Shown here: piece by piece, positions 7,346-14,693 of the stretch
Layout of the letters: each line of letters opens with the position of its first letter
Position numbering within the stretch: the first letter of the stretch is position 1
NCBI GenBank assembly: GCA_035627835.1
Contig: DASPKX010000152.1
Span: forward strand, 62,001-126,000
DNA from: DASPKX01 sp035627835
GTDB taxonomy: Bacteria > Verrucomicrobiota > Verrucomicrobiia > Limisphaerales > SXQI01
Direction: 5' to 3'
Length of the DNA stretch: 64,000 nt
Notes under the pieces: generated by a model
The model's input: the letters and a program-made list of their open reading frames with translations, nothing else
What the model was told of the DNA's origin: nothing
The model's database searches: none
Made by a program: the position numbers and the translations under genes

Positions 7346-9325
7346 TTAATTTAAGCGCTCAGGGGATTCAGTTAGGTTAGGACGCACAGCGCCGCTGGTA
7401 AATGCTGCTCCATCCAATATGAGAACAGGCCGGCCATTTCCCAATTCAGTTGCGCCGCTGATGCCCGGCACCTGAATGAGCGGGTCGCGAATGGGGCGAA
7501 CCACCACCTCTTTCTGCCCGAACACACGGTCAACCACCAAGCCGGAACTCCCCCGGTGCGAGCGCAGGACGAGCACACAAAGCCGGGGCTGCTCGCTGGC
7601 AGGAACATTGAAAAAACTGGAAAGGCGAATGACCGGGAGAACTCCTGACCGGTACGGCATGACTTCCACACCGTTTACGCGCCGAAGGTCCTTGGGCTCG
7701 ATTTGCATCACTTCGCTGATGATTGCCTGCGGCACCGCGCAGGTTTGATCCGCAACCGAGACAATAACCGTGTCGGCAATCGCGAGGGTGAGCGGCAGGG
7801 TGATCACGAAGCGTGTCCCGACGCCGAGTTCCGACTCCATCGCGAGAGTGCCGCCTAACTGACGAACGGTGTTCTGCACGACCGCCATGCCAATTCCACG
7901 GCCAGAAGCGCGATCGGCTTCATCGCGCGTGGAGAAACCAGGCGCGCATAGAATCCGGAGCGCTTCAGCGTTGTCCACAACATCAGCGGTGGCGAGTCCG
8001 GCCTGCCGTGCTTTAGCTTTGAGCCCTGTGCGGTTCACGCCTCGCCCGTCGTCACCGATTGTGATGATCACCGAGTCTCCCGCCGCTTCTGCTTTCAAGA
8101 AGATCGTGGCTTCCTCTGGCTTGCCCGCGGCGCGGCGCTCTTCCACAGGCTCAACCCCATGGCTGAACGCGTTGCGGACAAGGTGCAGCATGGGATCCTT
8201 CAACTGCTCAATGACGTACTTGTCTATTTCAGTTTGCTGCCCCTCCAACTGTATCCGAACGCGCTTGTTGGAGCCGCGCGCAAGATCCCGCACGACGAAT
8301 GGCATGCGCGCAAAGATTTCCGCGGCGGAAACGAGCCTCATTCTCGTGATGGCGTCTCGCAGTTCGCGCAGCGATCGCCCCATCGAGGTGTTGATCTCCT
8401 CGAATAAACGCATGTCCACAGATTGGCCGCGCTTGGCCGACCTGGCGACTTCCTCATCGAACCGCGAGCGCTGCACGATCATTTCCCCAACCATCCGCAT
8501 CATATCATCCAGGCGCTCCAGATCGACGCGCACCACGTGCGACGGCGCTATGAACGGATCGTGCTCCGCATCATTTTGGAGCGGCAGCGGACTTGGCGGC
8601 GGCTCGGCAGTCGGCGCGTCGAAAAGCTCCATGACCAGGCCATCTTTGTCCCAGGCCGTGATGTCCGCGGGCGTTTCGCGCATGGCCACGACGAACTCGA
8701 ACGCAACGTGCCCCTCCCCGAGAACACGGGGCGTGGAGCTAATCACTTCCCCTGCTTGCGCGAGCCGTTCGCGCGCGGTGGTCACATTCAGACCCCGCAC
8801 ATCAAGCTCGCGCGCGGGTGTGAAGGTGCATTTCCACAAAACAAGCCCGCGGCTTTTAGCCTCCTCAACAAGGCGGCTGGCGCTTTCGGAAAGGCGCTCG
8901 GACGGCTTGGCATCCTTTGACTGGACAATCCTGTGAAGCTGTTCAGCCAACTCGGTGTATTCACGCGGCTCCTGCTTTGCGCGGAACGCCGCAAGGATTT
9001 GCTCGAGCGCATGGGTTGCTGCCATCAGCAGATCCAAACCCTCAGCCGTAAGCGTGACTTTGCCCCGGGTTAGTTCACGCAGGAAATCCTCAGTGCCATG
9101 GGCGAGGCTCTCGGCGGCGCGCAGCCCAACAATCGCGGATAATCCTTTGAGCGAGTGAAAGTCTCGAAAGAGCGGCTGAAGCGCGCCCAGGTCCGCTTGT
9201 GCCCGCCCAATTGAAGCTTCGAGCTGCGTCAGGCTCTGCCGAATGTTCGTGAGATGCTCATCCGCCTCGCTGAAGAACTCCATCAGCAAATCGGGGCTGA
9301 GATCCCCTTGGGGGCTGTCGCTCAC
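7346..9325 (-). CDS. cheA: CheA chemotaxis histidine kinase
   Basis: A 659-residue CheA. Domains in order are an Hpt domain with phospho-accepting His57 (FRDFHSLKG), a middle domain (about 155-225) in the position of the P2 CheY/CheB-docking domain, a Pro-rich linker (about 240-265), the dimerisation helices, a HATPase_c domain with N-box HLVRNAFSHGVE and glycine boxes GDDGRG and GRGIGM, and a C-terminal CheW-like regulatory domain. There is no fused receiver; receivers are supplied as separate genes. The ATG overlaps the upstream receiver gene's stop (9322-9325), indicating coupling. It should phosphorylate CheY, CheB and probably the upstream receiver protein. Confidence 0.94.
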   Translation of the reverse strand: MSDSPQGDLSPDLLMEFFSEADEHLTNIRQSLTQLEASIGRAQADLGALQPLFRDFHSLKGLSAIVGLRAAESLAHGTEDFLRELTRGKVTLTAEGLDLLMAATHALEQILAAFRAKQEPREYTELAEQLHRIVQSKDAKPSERLSESASRLVEEAKSRGLVLWKCTFTPARELDVRGLNVTTARERLAQAGEVISSTPRVLGEGHVAFEFVVAMRETPADITAWDKDGLVMELFDAPTAEPPPSPLPLQNDAEHDPFIAPSHVVRVDLERLDDMMRMVGEMIVQRSRFDEEVARSAKRGQSVDMRLFEEINTSMGRSLRELRDAITRMRLVSAAEIFARMPFVVRDLARGSNKRVRIQLEGQQTEIDKYVIEQLKDPMLHLVRNAFSHGVEPVEERRAAGKPEEATIFLKAEAAGDSVIITIGDDGRGVNRTGLKAKARQAGLATADVVDNAEALRILCAPGFSTRDEADRASGRGIGMAVVQNTVRQLGGTLAMESELGVGTRFVITLPLTLAIADTVIVSVADQTCAVPQAIISEVMQIEPKDLRRVNGVEVMPYRSGVLPVIRLSSFFNVPASEQPRLCVLVLRSHRGSSGLVVDRVFGQKEVVVRPIRDPLIQVPGISGATELGNGRPVLILDGAAFTSGAVRPNLTESPERLN

Positions 9326-9882
9326 GCGCGCGCTCCCGCTGGATGCCCAGCCAGGGAAAGATTTTGCAACTGTTCGCGGAGCTGCGACTCGCTAATTGGC
9401 TTCACGAGGTACCCGTGCGCTCCAAGCTCCGCTGCCTTTGCGCGATCCGCGGCTTCGTCCGACCCGCTGAGGACAACAACGGGGCTTCTGCCGGAGGCCG
9501 GGCTTGAACGAATCCATTCCAGCACATCGAAGCCGCCCATGATCGGCATCTTGAGATCGAGGAATATGATGTGTGGAAGAGCGTCAGCCTCAGGAGCTTC
9601 GATGGCTTCCTTTAGCGCTTCAACAGCCAGCTTGCCATTCCGTGCGCGCTGGAGCGTGTGGGGCAATCCGGTGCGGCGGAGGGCGCGTTGAAAGAAATAA
9701 GCGTCATCCTCCGAATCCTCGGCCAACAAGATAACTGGGCTGGGGTTTGTGGGAGGTGACAAGGTTTTCAAAAGTCCTGACCCCGAGTTTGCGCGGGAGC
9801 CACCCGAGTATTCCACCCTGCGCCCATTCCGACAATGGGTAAACGAAGAATCCTTGGAACACAAGCAGCGCCACAGGGGCAA
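9322..9882 (-). CDS. Rcp1-like single-domain response regulator, first gene of the operon
   Basis: A receiver domain of the Rcp/stand-alone type with the acidic cluster LLAEDSEDD, phospho-acceptor in IFLDLKMP, and the switch Lys in YLVKPIS. No output domain is present. The end given (9882) is the most upstream ATG and is an upper bound. The first 35-40 residues look non-conserved, and a GTG at 9816 (preceded by GGGCGCAGG) or a TTG at 9762 would give a more typical receiver. The gene heads the chemosensory operon and overlaps cheA by 4 bases. Confidence 0.85.
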   Translation of the reverse strand: MPLWRCLCSKDSSFTHCRNGRRVEYSGGSRANSGSGLLKTLSPPTNPSPVILLAEDSEDDAYFFQRALRRTGLPHTLQRARNGKLAVEALKEAIEAPEADALPHIIFLDLKMPIMGGFDVLEWIRSSPASGRSPVVVLSGSDEAADRAKAAELGAHGYLVKPISESQLREQLQNLSLAGHPAGARA

Positions 9883-9940
9883 CCAGGGCCATTAATTCTC
9901 CGGCTTTTGCTTTTTTTTCGGTCCCGCTAAGCTGGCACAC
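9883..9940. promoter_or_regulatory. Divergent intergenic region, chemosensory operon / PQQ gene
   Basis: The short gap between divergent genes must hold at least one promoter, unless the receiver gene starts further in. It is relatively T-rich in the middle (an 8-T run near 9910). No clear sigma-70 boxes can be defended. Confidence 0.35.
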
Positions 9941-11170
9941 ATGAATCCAAGGAAGCTCATTAGCTCGCTCGCCGTCGCTGTCGTCTGCTTTACCCAACCA
10001 TGCTCTTTCACGGACGACTGGCCGCAATGGCGCGGCCCCGCTCGAAATGGCATCTCGCAGGAGAAAGGATTGGTCTCTGAGTTCCCCGATAGCGGGCCGG
10101 CTATCGTGTGGAAGGGCAATGTTGGGCTTGGATTCTCCTCGATCGTGGTTGGCCAGGGCAAAGCCTTCACAGCGGGCCATGCGAGCGAGCAGGACACGGT
10201 GTTCTGTCTGGATGCCGCCACGGGCAAGCAGCTTTGGAAGCACAGTTACCCGGCGGAACTCGGGGATAAGTATTATGAAGGCGGTGTCACCGGCACACCG
10301 ACCATCGATGGGCAGCGGGTTTATTGGCTGAGCCGGTGGGGAGATTTGTTCTGCTTCAACGCGGCTGATGGAAAGGTCGTGTGGCAACGGCAGCTTGTTA
10401 AAGAAACGGGAGCGCAGATTCCGAGTTGGGGATTTACTGGCGCGCCCACCATTCACGGGAACCACTTGATCCTGAACGTCGGCGGCGGGGGAATGGCGGT
10501 GGATAAGCAAACCGGGAAGGAGATTTGGAAATCAGGCGCGGGTGAGGCGGGTTACACAACCCCACTGCCGATCAAGCGCGGCAACGCCGTTGAGATGTGG
10601 ATCGCCAATGGCGAAGGGTATTACGCGGTTCAACCAGAGAGCGGAAAGCAGCTTTGGAGCATCAAGTGGCTGACGCAGTATGGGGTCAACGCCGCGGATC
10701 CGATTCCGCATGGTGACAAGGTGTTCATCTCCTCGGGTTACGGCAAAGGCGCCGCTCTTTTTCCACAACCGAAAGCCGGAGGAACAGAGCCGGAACCGAT
10801 TTGGAAGAATCGCGTTCTCCGCACCCAACTGAACCCCGCGGTGCTCGTGGACAAGCATGTCTATGGTGTCGATGGGGACACCAGCGACAAGGCTTCGTTA
10901 AAGTGTGTGGAGGTGGAGACAGGCAAGGAGCTTTGGGTTGAACGCGACTTCGGCAGCGGCGGCATCATCGTGGCCGACGGGAAGATCCTCGCGTTGTCGG
11001 CCAAAGGCGAGTTGATGATTGCGCCTGTTTCCCCCGAGGCGTTCAAGCCAAGCGCGCGGGCGCAGGTTCTAGGTGGCAAGTCGTGGACCGCGCCTGTGCT
11101 GGCGAACGGGTTGCTCTATTGCCGCAATTCGCGTGGGGACATTGTCGCAGTCGATCTTCGCAAGAAGTAA
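9941..11170 (+). CDS. Secreted PQQ-binding-like beta-propeller repeat protein
   Basis: A 409-residue protein with an N-terminal signal peptide (about 1-24: Lys/Arg start, then ISSLAVAVVCF). The PQQ-like WD/propeller repeats include WPQWRGPARNGIS at the mature N terminus, typical of the planctomycete/verrucomicrobial outer-membrane PQQ-repeat family. Repeated strands of the type GKQLW / GKVVW / GKEIW / GKELW end successive blades. Probably a seven- or eight-bladed periplasmic propeller, with a binding or scaffold role rather than a proven dehydrogenase, since no quinoprotein catalytic residues can be assigned. Its stop is 2 bases before the start of the next gene, so the two are probably co-transcribed. 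Confidence 0.88.
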   Translation: MNPRKLISSLAVAVVCFTQPCSFTDDWPQWRGPARNGISQEKGLVSEFPDSGPAIVWKGNVGLGFSSIVVGQGKAFTAGHASEQDTVFCLDAATGKQLWKHSYPAELGDKYYEGGVTGTPTIDGQRVYWLSRWGDLFCFNAADGKVVWQRQLVKETGAQIPSWGFTGAPTIHGNHLILNVGGGGMAVDKQTGKEIWKSGAGEAGYTTPLPIKRGNAVEMWIANGEGYYAVQPESGKQLWSIKWLTQYGVNAADPIPHGDKVFISSGYGKGAALFPQPKAGGTEPEPIWKNRVLRTQLNPAVLVDKHVYGVDGDTSDKASLKCVEVETGKELWVERDFGSGGIIVADGKILALSAKGELMIAPVSPEAFKPSARAQVLGGKSWTAPVLANGLLYCRNSRGDIVAVDLRKK

Positions 11171-11172
11171 GC

Positions 11173-12480
11173 ATGAAACGGCGCGAATTCATTGCATCCA
11201 CTGGGCTCTTCCTCGCGGGAGCCCCCTACATCCTCGGGCAGCCTGAAGGCGCCAAATATCGGACGGCCCTGATTGGCTGCGGTTGGTGGGGAAAGAACAT
11301 TCTGAAAGAAGCAGTCGCTTCGAAGCGCTGCCAGGTCACCGCTCTTTGCGATGTGGATGGCAACGGGCTCGAGATCACTGCGGACCAGGTGAACGGGTGG
11401 AATGGTGATTCGCCGAAGACCTACAAGGATCATCGCGAGCTGCTGGAGAAAGAGAAGCCGCAGATCGTCATCATTGCCACGCCGGATCATTGGCACGCGC
11501 TGCAAACCATTGACGCTGTAAAAGCGGGCGCGCACGTGTTTGTGGAAAAGCCCACCGGCCACACCGTCAACGAGAGTCGGGCGATGCTGAAGAACGCGCG
11601 TGAATCCGGGCGTGTGGTCCAGGTGGGTTTGCACCGCCGCATCGGGCCGCATCACACCAGCGGGATGGAGTTTTTGAAGTCGGGCAAAGTGGGCCAGGTG
11701 GGGATGGTGCGGTTATTTGCGCATTCGGGCGGCGGTCGCGAGAACCCGCGCCCCAATAGCCCCGCTCCCAAATCGATGGATTGGGATCGGTGGTGCGGAC
11801 CGGCGCCGTTGCGTCCTTTCAATGCGAAGCTGCATCCGGGCGGCTGGCGGAACTTTCTCGATTACGCCAACGGAACGCTCGGCGATTGGGGCGTGCATTG
11901 GCTGGATCAAGTGTTGTGGTGGACGGAGGAGAAGTATCCGAAACGGGTGTTCTCCACAGGCGGGCGCGACATCGCAGGTGAGCCTGTGTTGACGGATCAG
12001 GAACAGACGACCGATGCGCCGGATCACCAGGTGGCCACCTACGAGTTCGAGAAGTTCACCTGCGTTTGGGAGCACCGGAAGTTTTCAGGGAACCCCACGG
12101 AGAAGCATTCGATCGGCGCTTACTTCTACGGCACGAACGGAACCTTGCACATCGGTTGGCGGGATGGTTGGACGTTTTATCCCCACAAAAAGGGGGATCC
12201 GGAGGTGCATGTGAAGTCCGAGTTGCAGGAGCCGGATGGGCATAACCTCGCGATGCTGTGGGAGGATTTCCTCCAAGCCATCGAGAAGCGCAAAGACGCG
12301 GCCGCCGGCATTGAGCAGGCGCATCGTTCATCCGTGTTGCCGTTGTTGGGAATGATCTCATGGCGCGCGGGGCGAAGCATCGAATGGGATGGCGCGAAGG
12401 AGCAGATCGTGAATGATCCCAAGGCCAACGAGATGTTGCAGCGCCCATATCGCGCGCCGTGGAAATACCCTGAGGTGTGA
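11173..12480 (+). CDS. Gfo/Idh/MocA family oxidoreductase with Tat-type leader
   Basis: A 435-residue NAD(P)-dependent oxidoreductase of the Gfo/Idh/MocA family. The N terminus MKRREFIASTGLFLAGAPY is a Tat-like twin-arginine leader. The Rossmann nucleotide-binding loop GCGWWG follows, and the family EKPTGH motif carries the usual catalytic Lys. The C-terminal half is the alpha/beta substrate domain. The frame is open from 11083, inside the preceding gene, but the ATG at 11173 gives the leader exactly. Such exported members are abundant in Verrucomicrobia and Planctomycetes, usually linked to sugar or polyol breakdown. The substrate here is unknown. Confidence 0.93.
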   Translation: MKRREFIASTGLFLAGAPYILGQPEGAKYRTALIGCGWWGKNILKEAVASKRCQVTALCDVDGNGLEITADQVNGWNGDSPKTYKDHRELLEKEKPQIVIIATPDHWHALQTIDAVKAGAHVFVEKPTGHTVNESRAMLKNARESGRVVQVGLHRRIGPHHTSGMEFLKSGKVGQVGMVRLFAHSGGGRENPRPNSPAPKSMDWDRWCGPAPLRPFNAKLHPGGWRNFLDYANGTLGDWGVHWLDQVLWWTEEKYPKRVFSTGGRDIAGEPVLTDQEQTTDAPDHQVATYEFEKFTCVWEHRKFSGNPTEKHSIGAYFYGTNGTLHIGWRDGWTFYPHKKGDPEVHVKSELQEPDGHNLAMLWEDFLQAIEKRKDAAAGIEQAHRSSVLPLLGMISWRAGRSIEWDGAKEQIVNDPKANEMLQRPYRAPWKYPEV

Positions 12481-12535
12481 CGGTGCCGTGACCAGCGTGG
12501 TTGCGAGGGGAGAGCGCGGCGCAAGGAATTTGTGC

Positions 12536-12628
12536 GGCTCCTACGGAGCCTATCCCGACACGGACTTGATACCCACAGGCTGCGCTGGCGCTTGCCTGTG
12601 GGCTACTCTGTTCGGCTCCTGCGGAGCC
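12536..12628. repeat. Three-hairpin dispersed repeat, copy A
   Basis: Three consecutive inverted repeats. H1 is GGCTCC-TAC-GGAGCC (12536-12550). H2 is CCCACAGGC (12572-12580) with GCCTGTGGG (12594-12602). H3 is GGCTCC-TGC-GGAGCC (12614-12628). The same order recurs at 13051-13134 and 18683-18774. It lies in the gap between the oxidoreductase and the SprT-like gene, and the rest of that gap shows no gene. Confidence 0.85.
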
Positions 12629-12663
12629 TTGCTGGCATCGTTTGGGTGAGCGGCTGCCCATTG

Positions 12664-13035
12664 TTAGGAGCCGTGGATTTCGTCGCGGAAGATGTGGGGG
12701 CGGGGGGTGAAACCGGCTTTTTGCATGAACTCTTGCCACTCCACGCCGTGCTCTTCCGTTTTTAAGCCGTAACGCCACGCGGTCGCGGCGTGGGCGAGTT
12801 CGTGACACAAGGTTTCGTGCAGCAGTTCATCTTTGGGCTGCTGCAGGAGCAACCCGTTAAGAGTTATTACGCGGCTCTTCAAAGCGAGCGTGCCGAGGGC
12901 CTGAGTGTTTGGCTCCGCGAACTCGATGGAGACCTCGCGGAGCAACGCAGAGCATCCCCAGGCCGCAGTCCAGTTCTCGGCGGCAGCGTATAGTCGTTCG
13001 AGTCGGCGTTGCGTGGCGAGTGAGAGTGACGGCAT
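12664..13035 (-). CDS. SprT-like zinc metalloprotein
   Basis: A 123-residue protein with a SprT-like zincin core. The HExxH motif appears as CHELAHA, followed by a third candidate ligand in EEHGVEW about 17 residues on. The predicted function is a Zn-dependent protease-like or DNA-protein crosslink-type activity, but small bacterial SprT-like proteins are mostly uncharacterised. The frame is open to 13206. I place the start at the ATG 13035 because the extension runs through dispersed repeat copy B and encodes a low-complexity stretch unlike the family. Confidence 0.82.
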   Translation of the reverse strand: MPSLSLATQRRLERLYAAAENWTAAWGCSALLREVSIEFAEPNTQALGTLALKSRVITLNGLLLQQPKDELLHETLCHELAHAATAWRYGLKTEEHGVEWQEFMQKAGFTPRPHIFRDEIHGS

Positions 13036-13050
13036 GGCGGAGATTTGTTC

Positions 13051-13134
13051 GGCTCCTACGGAGCCGGTGGGTTGCTCGAATTCCACACCCACGGGCTGCG
13101 CCCGTGGGCTAGTATGTGCGGCCTCTCCGAGGCC
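13051..13134. repeat. Three-hairpin dispersed repeat, copy B
   Basis: H1 is GGCTCC-TAC-GGAGCC (13051-13065). H2 is CCCACGGGC-TGC-GCCCGTGGG (13088-13108). H3 is GGCCTC-TCC-GAGGCC (13120-13134). Compared with copies A and C, both arms of H2 and H3 have changed together, so pairing is kept. It lies immediately upstream of the SprT-like start codon. Confidence 0.85.
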
Positions 13135-13278
13135 CGGCAATGGTGAGGATTGGCAGGGGCGCATGCTCATGTGAACCACAGCGGGCCTGTGAACCTCGTT
13201 CAACATCCGGACAGGGGACGAGCAGAGGTCGCCGGCTTGCCCGAACCGCCAGCCCGCACGAATCGCTCACCGCACTTC

Positions 13279-14679
13279 TTAAGCGATGTCTTCGAGGCGG
13301 CCGGTGGAATCGCCGTGCTTTTCAATTCCTTCCGCGCCCATTCGGTCGGCCATGCTCAGGAAGAGGTTCGTGAGCGGGGTTGGCTTGGTCTTGATATAGC
13401 GGCCCGGCTTTAAGCTGCCACCGCCGGAACCGGCGAGCAGAATGGGAAGGTTGTTGTGGGAATGGCGGTTCCCATCAGCGTTGCCGGAGCCGTAGAGGAT
13501 CATCGAGTTGTGGAGCAACGATTGGCCGTCGGCATCTTTGGTCTGCTCCATCTTCTGAAGGAACTTCGAGAACTGCTTCACGTACCAGATGTCGATCTGC
13601 TCGACCTTCTTGATCATGTCTTCCTGGTTGCGATGGTGCGTCAGGTTGTGATGCCCTTCAGAAAGGCCAATCTCGGGGAAGGTCCGGTTGCTCCCTTCGC
13701 CCGCTAACAACATCGTCGCGACCCGAGTGGAATCGGTTTGGAAGGCGAGCAGAAGCATGTCGAACATGAGTGCGATATGCTCTTCATAGCTGCCCGGAAT
13801 TCCGGCAGGAGCGTCGAGCGCGGGGTTCTTAACGGGCATGCGCTCTGCCTTCTCAATGCGTTGCTCGATCTCGCGGACGGCGGTGAGGTACTGGTCCATC
13901 TTTTGACGGTCACGGCCATTGAGCTTTCGCTCGAGGGCATGCGCGTCTTCCATGACGAAGTCGAGGATGGATTGCTGCTCGGCCTGGCGACGTTTCAGGT
14001 TTTGCACGCGCTCCGCGGGCGAGCCTGCGCCGAAGAGACGCTCGAACACCAGGCGCGGATTCGGCTCTGGCGTTAAGGGCTGCGTTGGGGAGCGCCAGGC
14101 GAGGTTGTATTCGTAAGCGCAGGAATAGCCAGAGTCACAGTTGCCCGATTTGCGCACGGCATCGCAGGTCAATTCGAGCGATTGGAAGCGGGTAAGATGC
14201 CCAATTTGGTTGGCGACAATCTGGTCGATGGAGGTGCCAGCGTAAATATCGGAGCCGGCGGTCTTCTTGATGCGGACACCAGTGAGGAATGTGCCGCCAG
14301 CGCGGGCGTGGTCGCCTGCGCCGTCCGGGCCGGGGTCCGCGTTGAGATCTTCCAGGCCGCCGAGAATCTGGAGTTGGTTCCGCAGCGGAGAAAGAGGTTC
14401 GAGCGTGCGTGAGAGCTTAAAGTTTTTGCCGGTCTCGCCTTCGGGCCACCAAGCGCCAGGAATCGTGCCATTTGGAACATAAACGAAGGCCATCCGGACT
14501 GGAGCAGCGCCGGAGGCCGCAGTTGCGCTGGGAGCAGCGGCAAGGGCTTTGGGGCTCAAGAATGACTCGAAGGCAGGCAGCGCCATGCAAGCGCCGAGCC
14601 CGCGGAGGAAGTGTCGGCGGCTTAAGCTGCGGTAACGTTCAGCGGCTTTGTTATGCCCATGGATCGTGTTGTGCTTCAT
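13279..14679 (-). CDS. DUF1552 domain-containing protein with Tat-type leader
   Basis: A 466-residue DUF1552 protein. The N terminus has a twin-arginine leader (SLSRRHFLRGLGACMALPAF) and an Ala-rich cleavage region near residue 48, so export by Tat is predicted. Family-typical stretches include VYVPNGTIPGAWWPEG near the mature N terminus and LILYGSGNADGNRHSHNNLP near the C terminus. The molecular function of DUF1552 is not established. It is almost always encoded next to a DUF1592 cytochrome-like protein, as here (14 bases between the genes), suggesting one exported system. Confidence 0.92.
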   Translation of the reverse strand: MKHNTIHGHNKAAERYRSLSRRHFLRGLGACMALPAFESFLSPKALAAAPSATAASGAAPVRMAFVYVPNGTIPGAWWPEGETGKNFKLSRTLEPLSPLRNQLQILGGLEDLNADPGPDGAGDHARAGGTFLTGVRIKKTAGSDIYAGTSIDQIVANQIGHLTRFQSLELTCDAVRKSGNCDSGYSCAYEYNLAWRSPTQPLTPEPNPRLVFERLFGAGSPAERVQNLKRRQAEQQSILDFVMEDAHALERKLNGRDRQKMDQYLTAVREIEQRIEKAERMPVKNPALDAPAGIPGSYEEHIALMFDMLLLAFQTDSTRVATMLLAGEGSNRTFPEIGLSEGHHNLTHHRNQEDMIKKVEQIDIWYVKQFSKFLQKMEQTKDADGQSLLHNSMILYGSGNADGNRHSHNNLPILLAGSGGGSLKPGRYIKTKPTPLTNLFLSMADRMGAEGIEKHGDSTGRLEDIA

Positions 14680-14693
14680 TGGTCTGCCTTTCC

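Noticed and set aside
7869..8936. 355-codon plus-strand open frame opposite cheA
   Set aside because: Ser/Arg-rich antisense translation of a well-conserved cheA; no recognisable motif or start context.
12664..13206. Longer start for the SprT-like gene
   Set aside because: The extension is encoded by dispersed repeat copy B, so the added 57 residues are unlikely to be translated.
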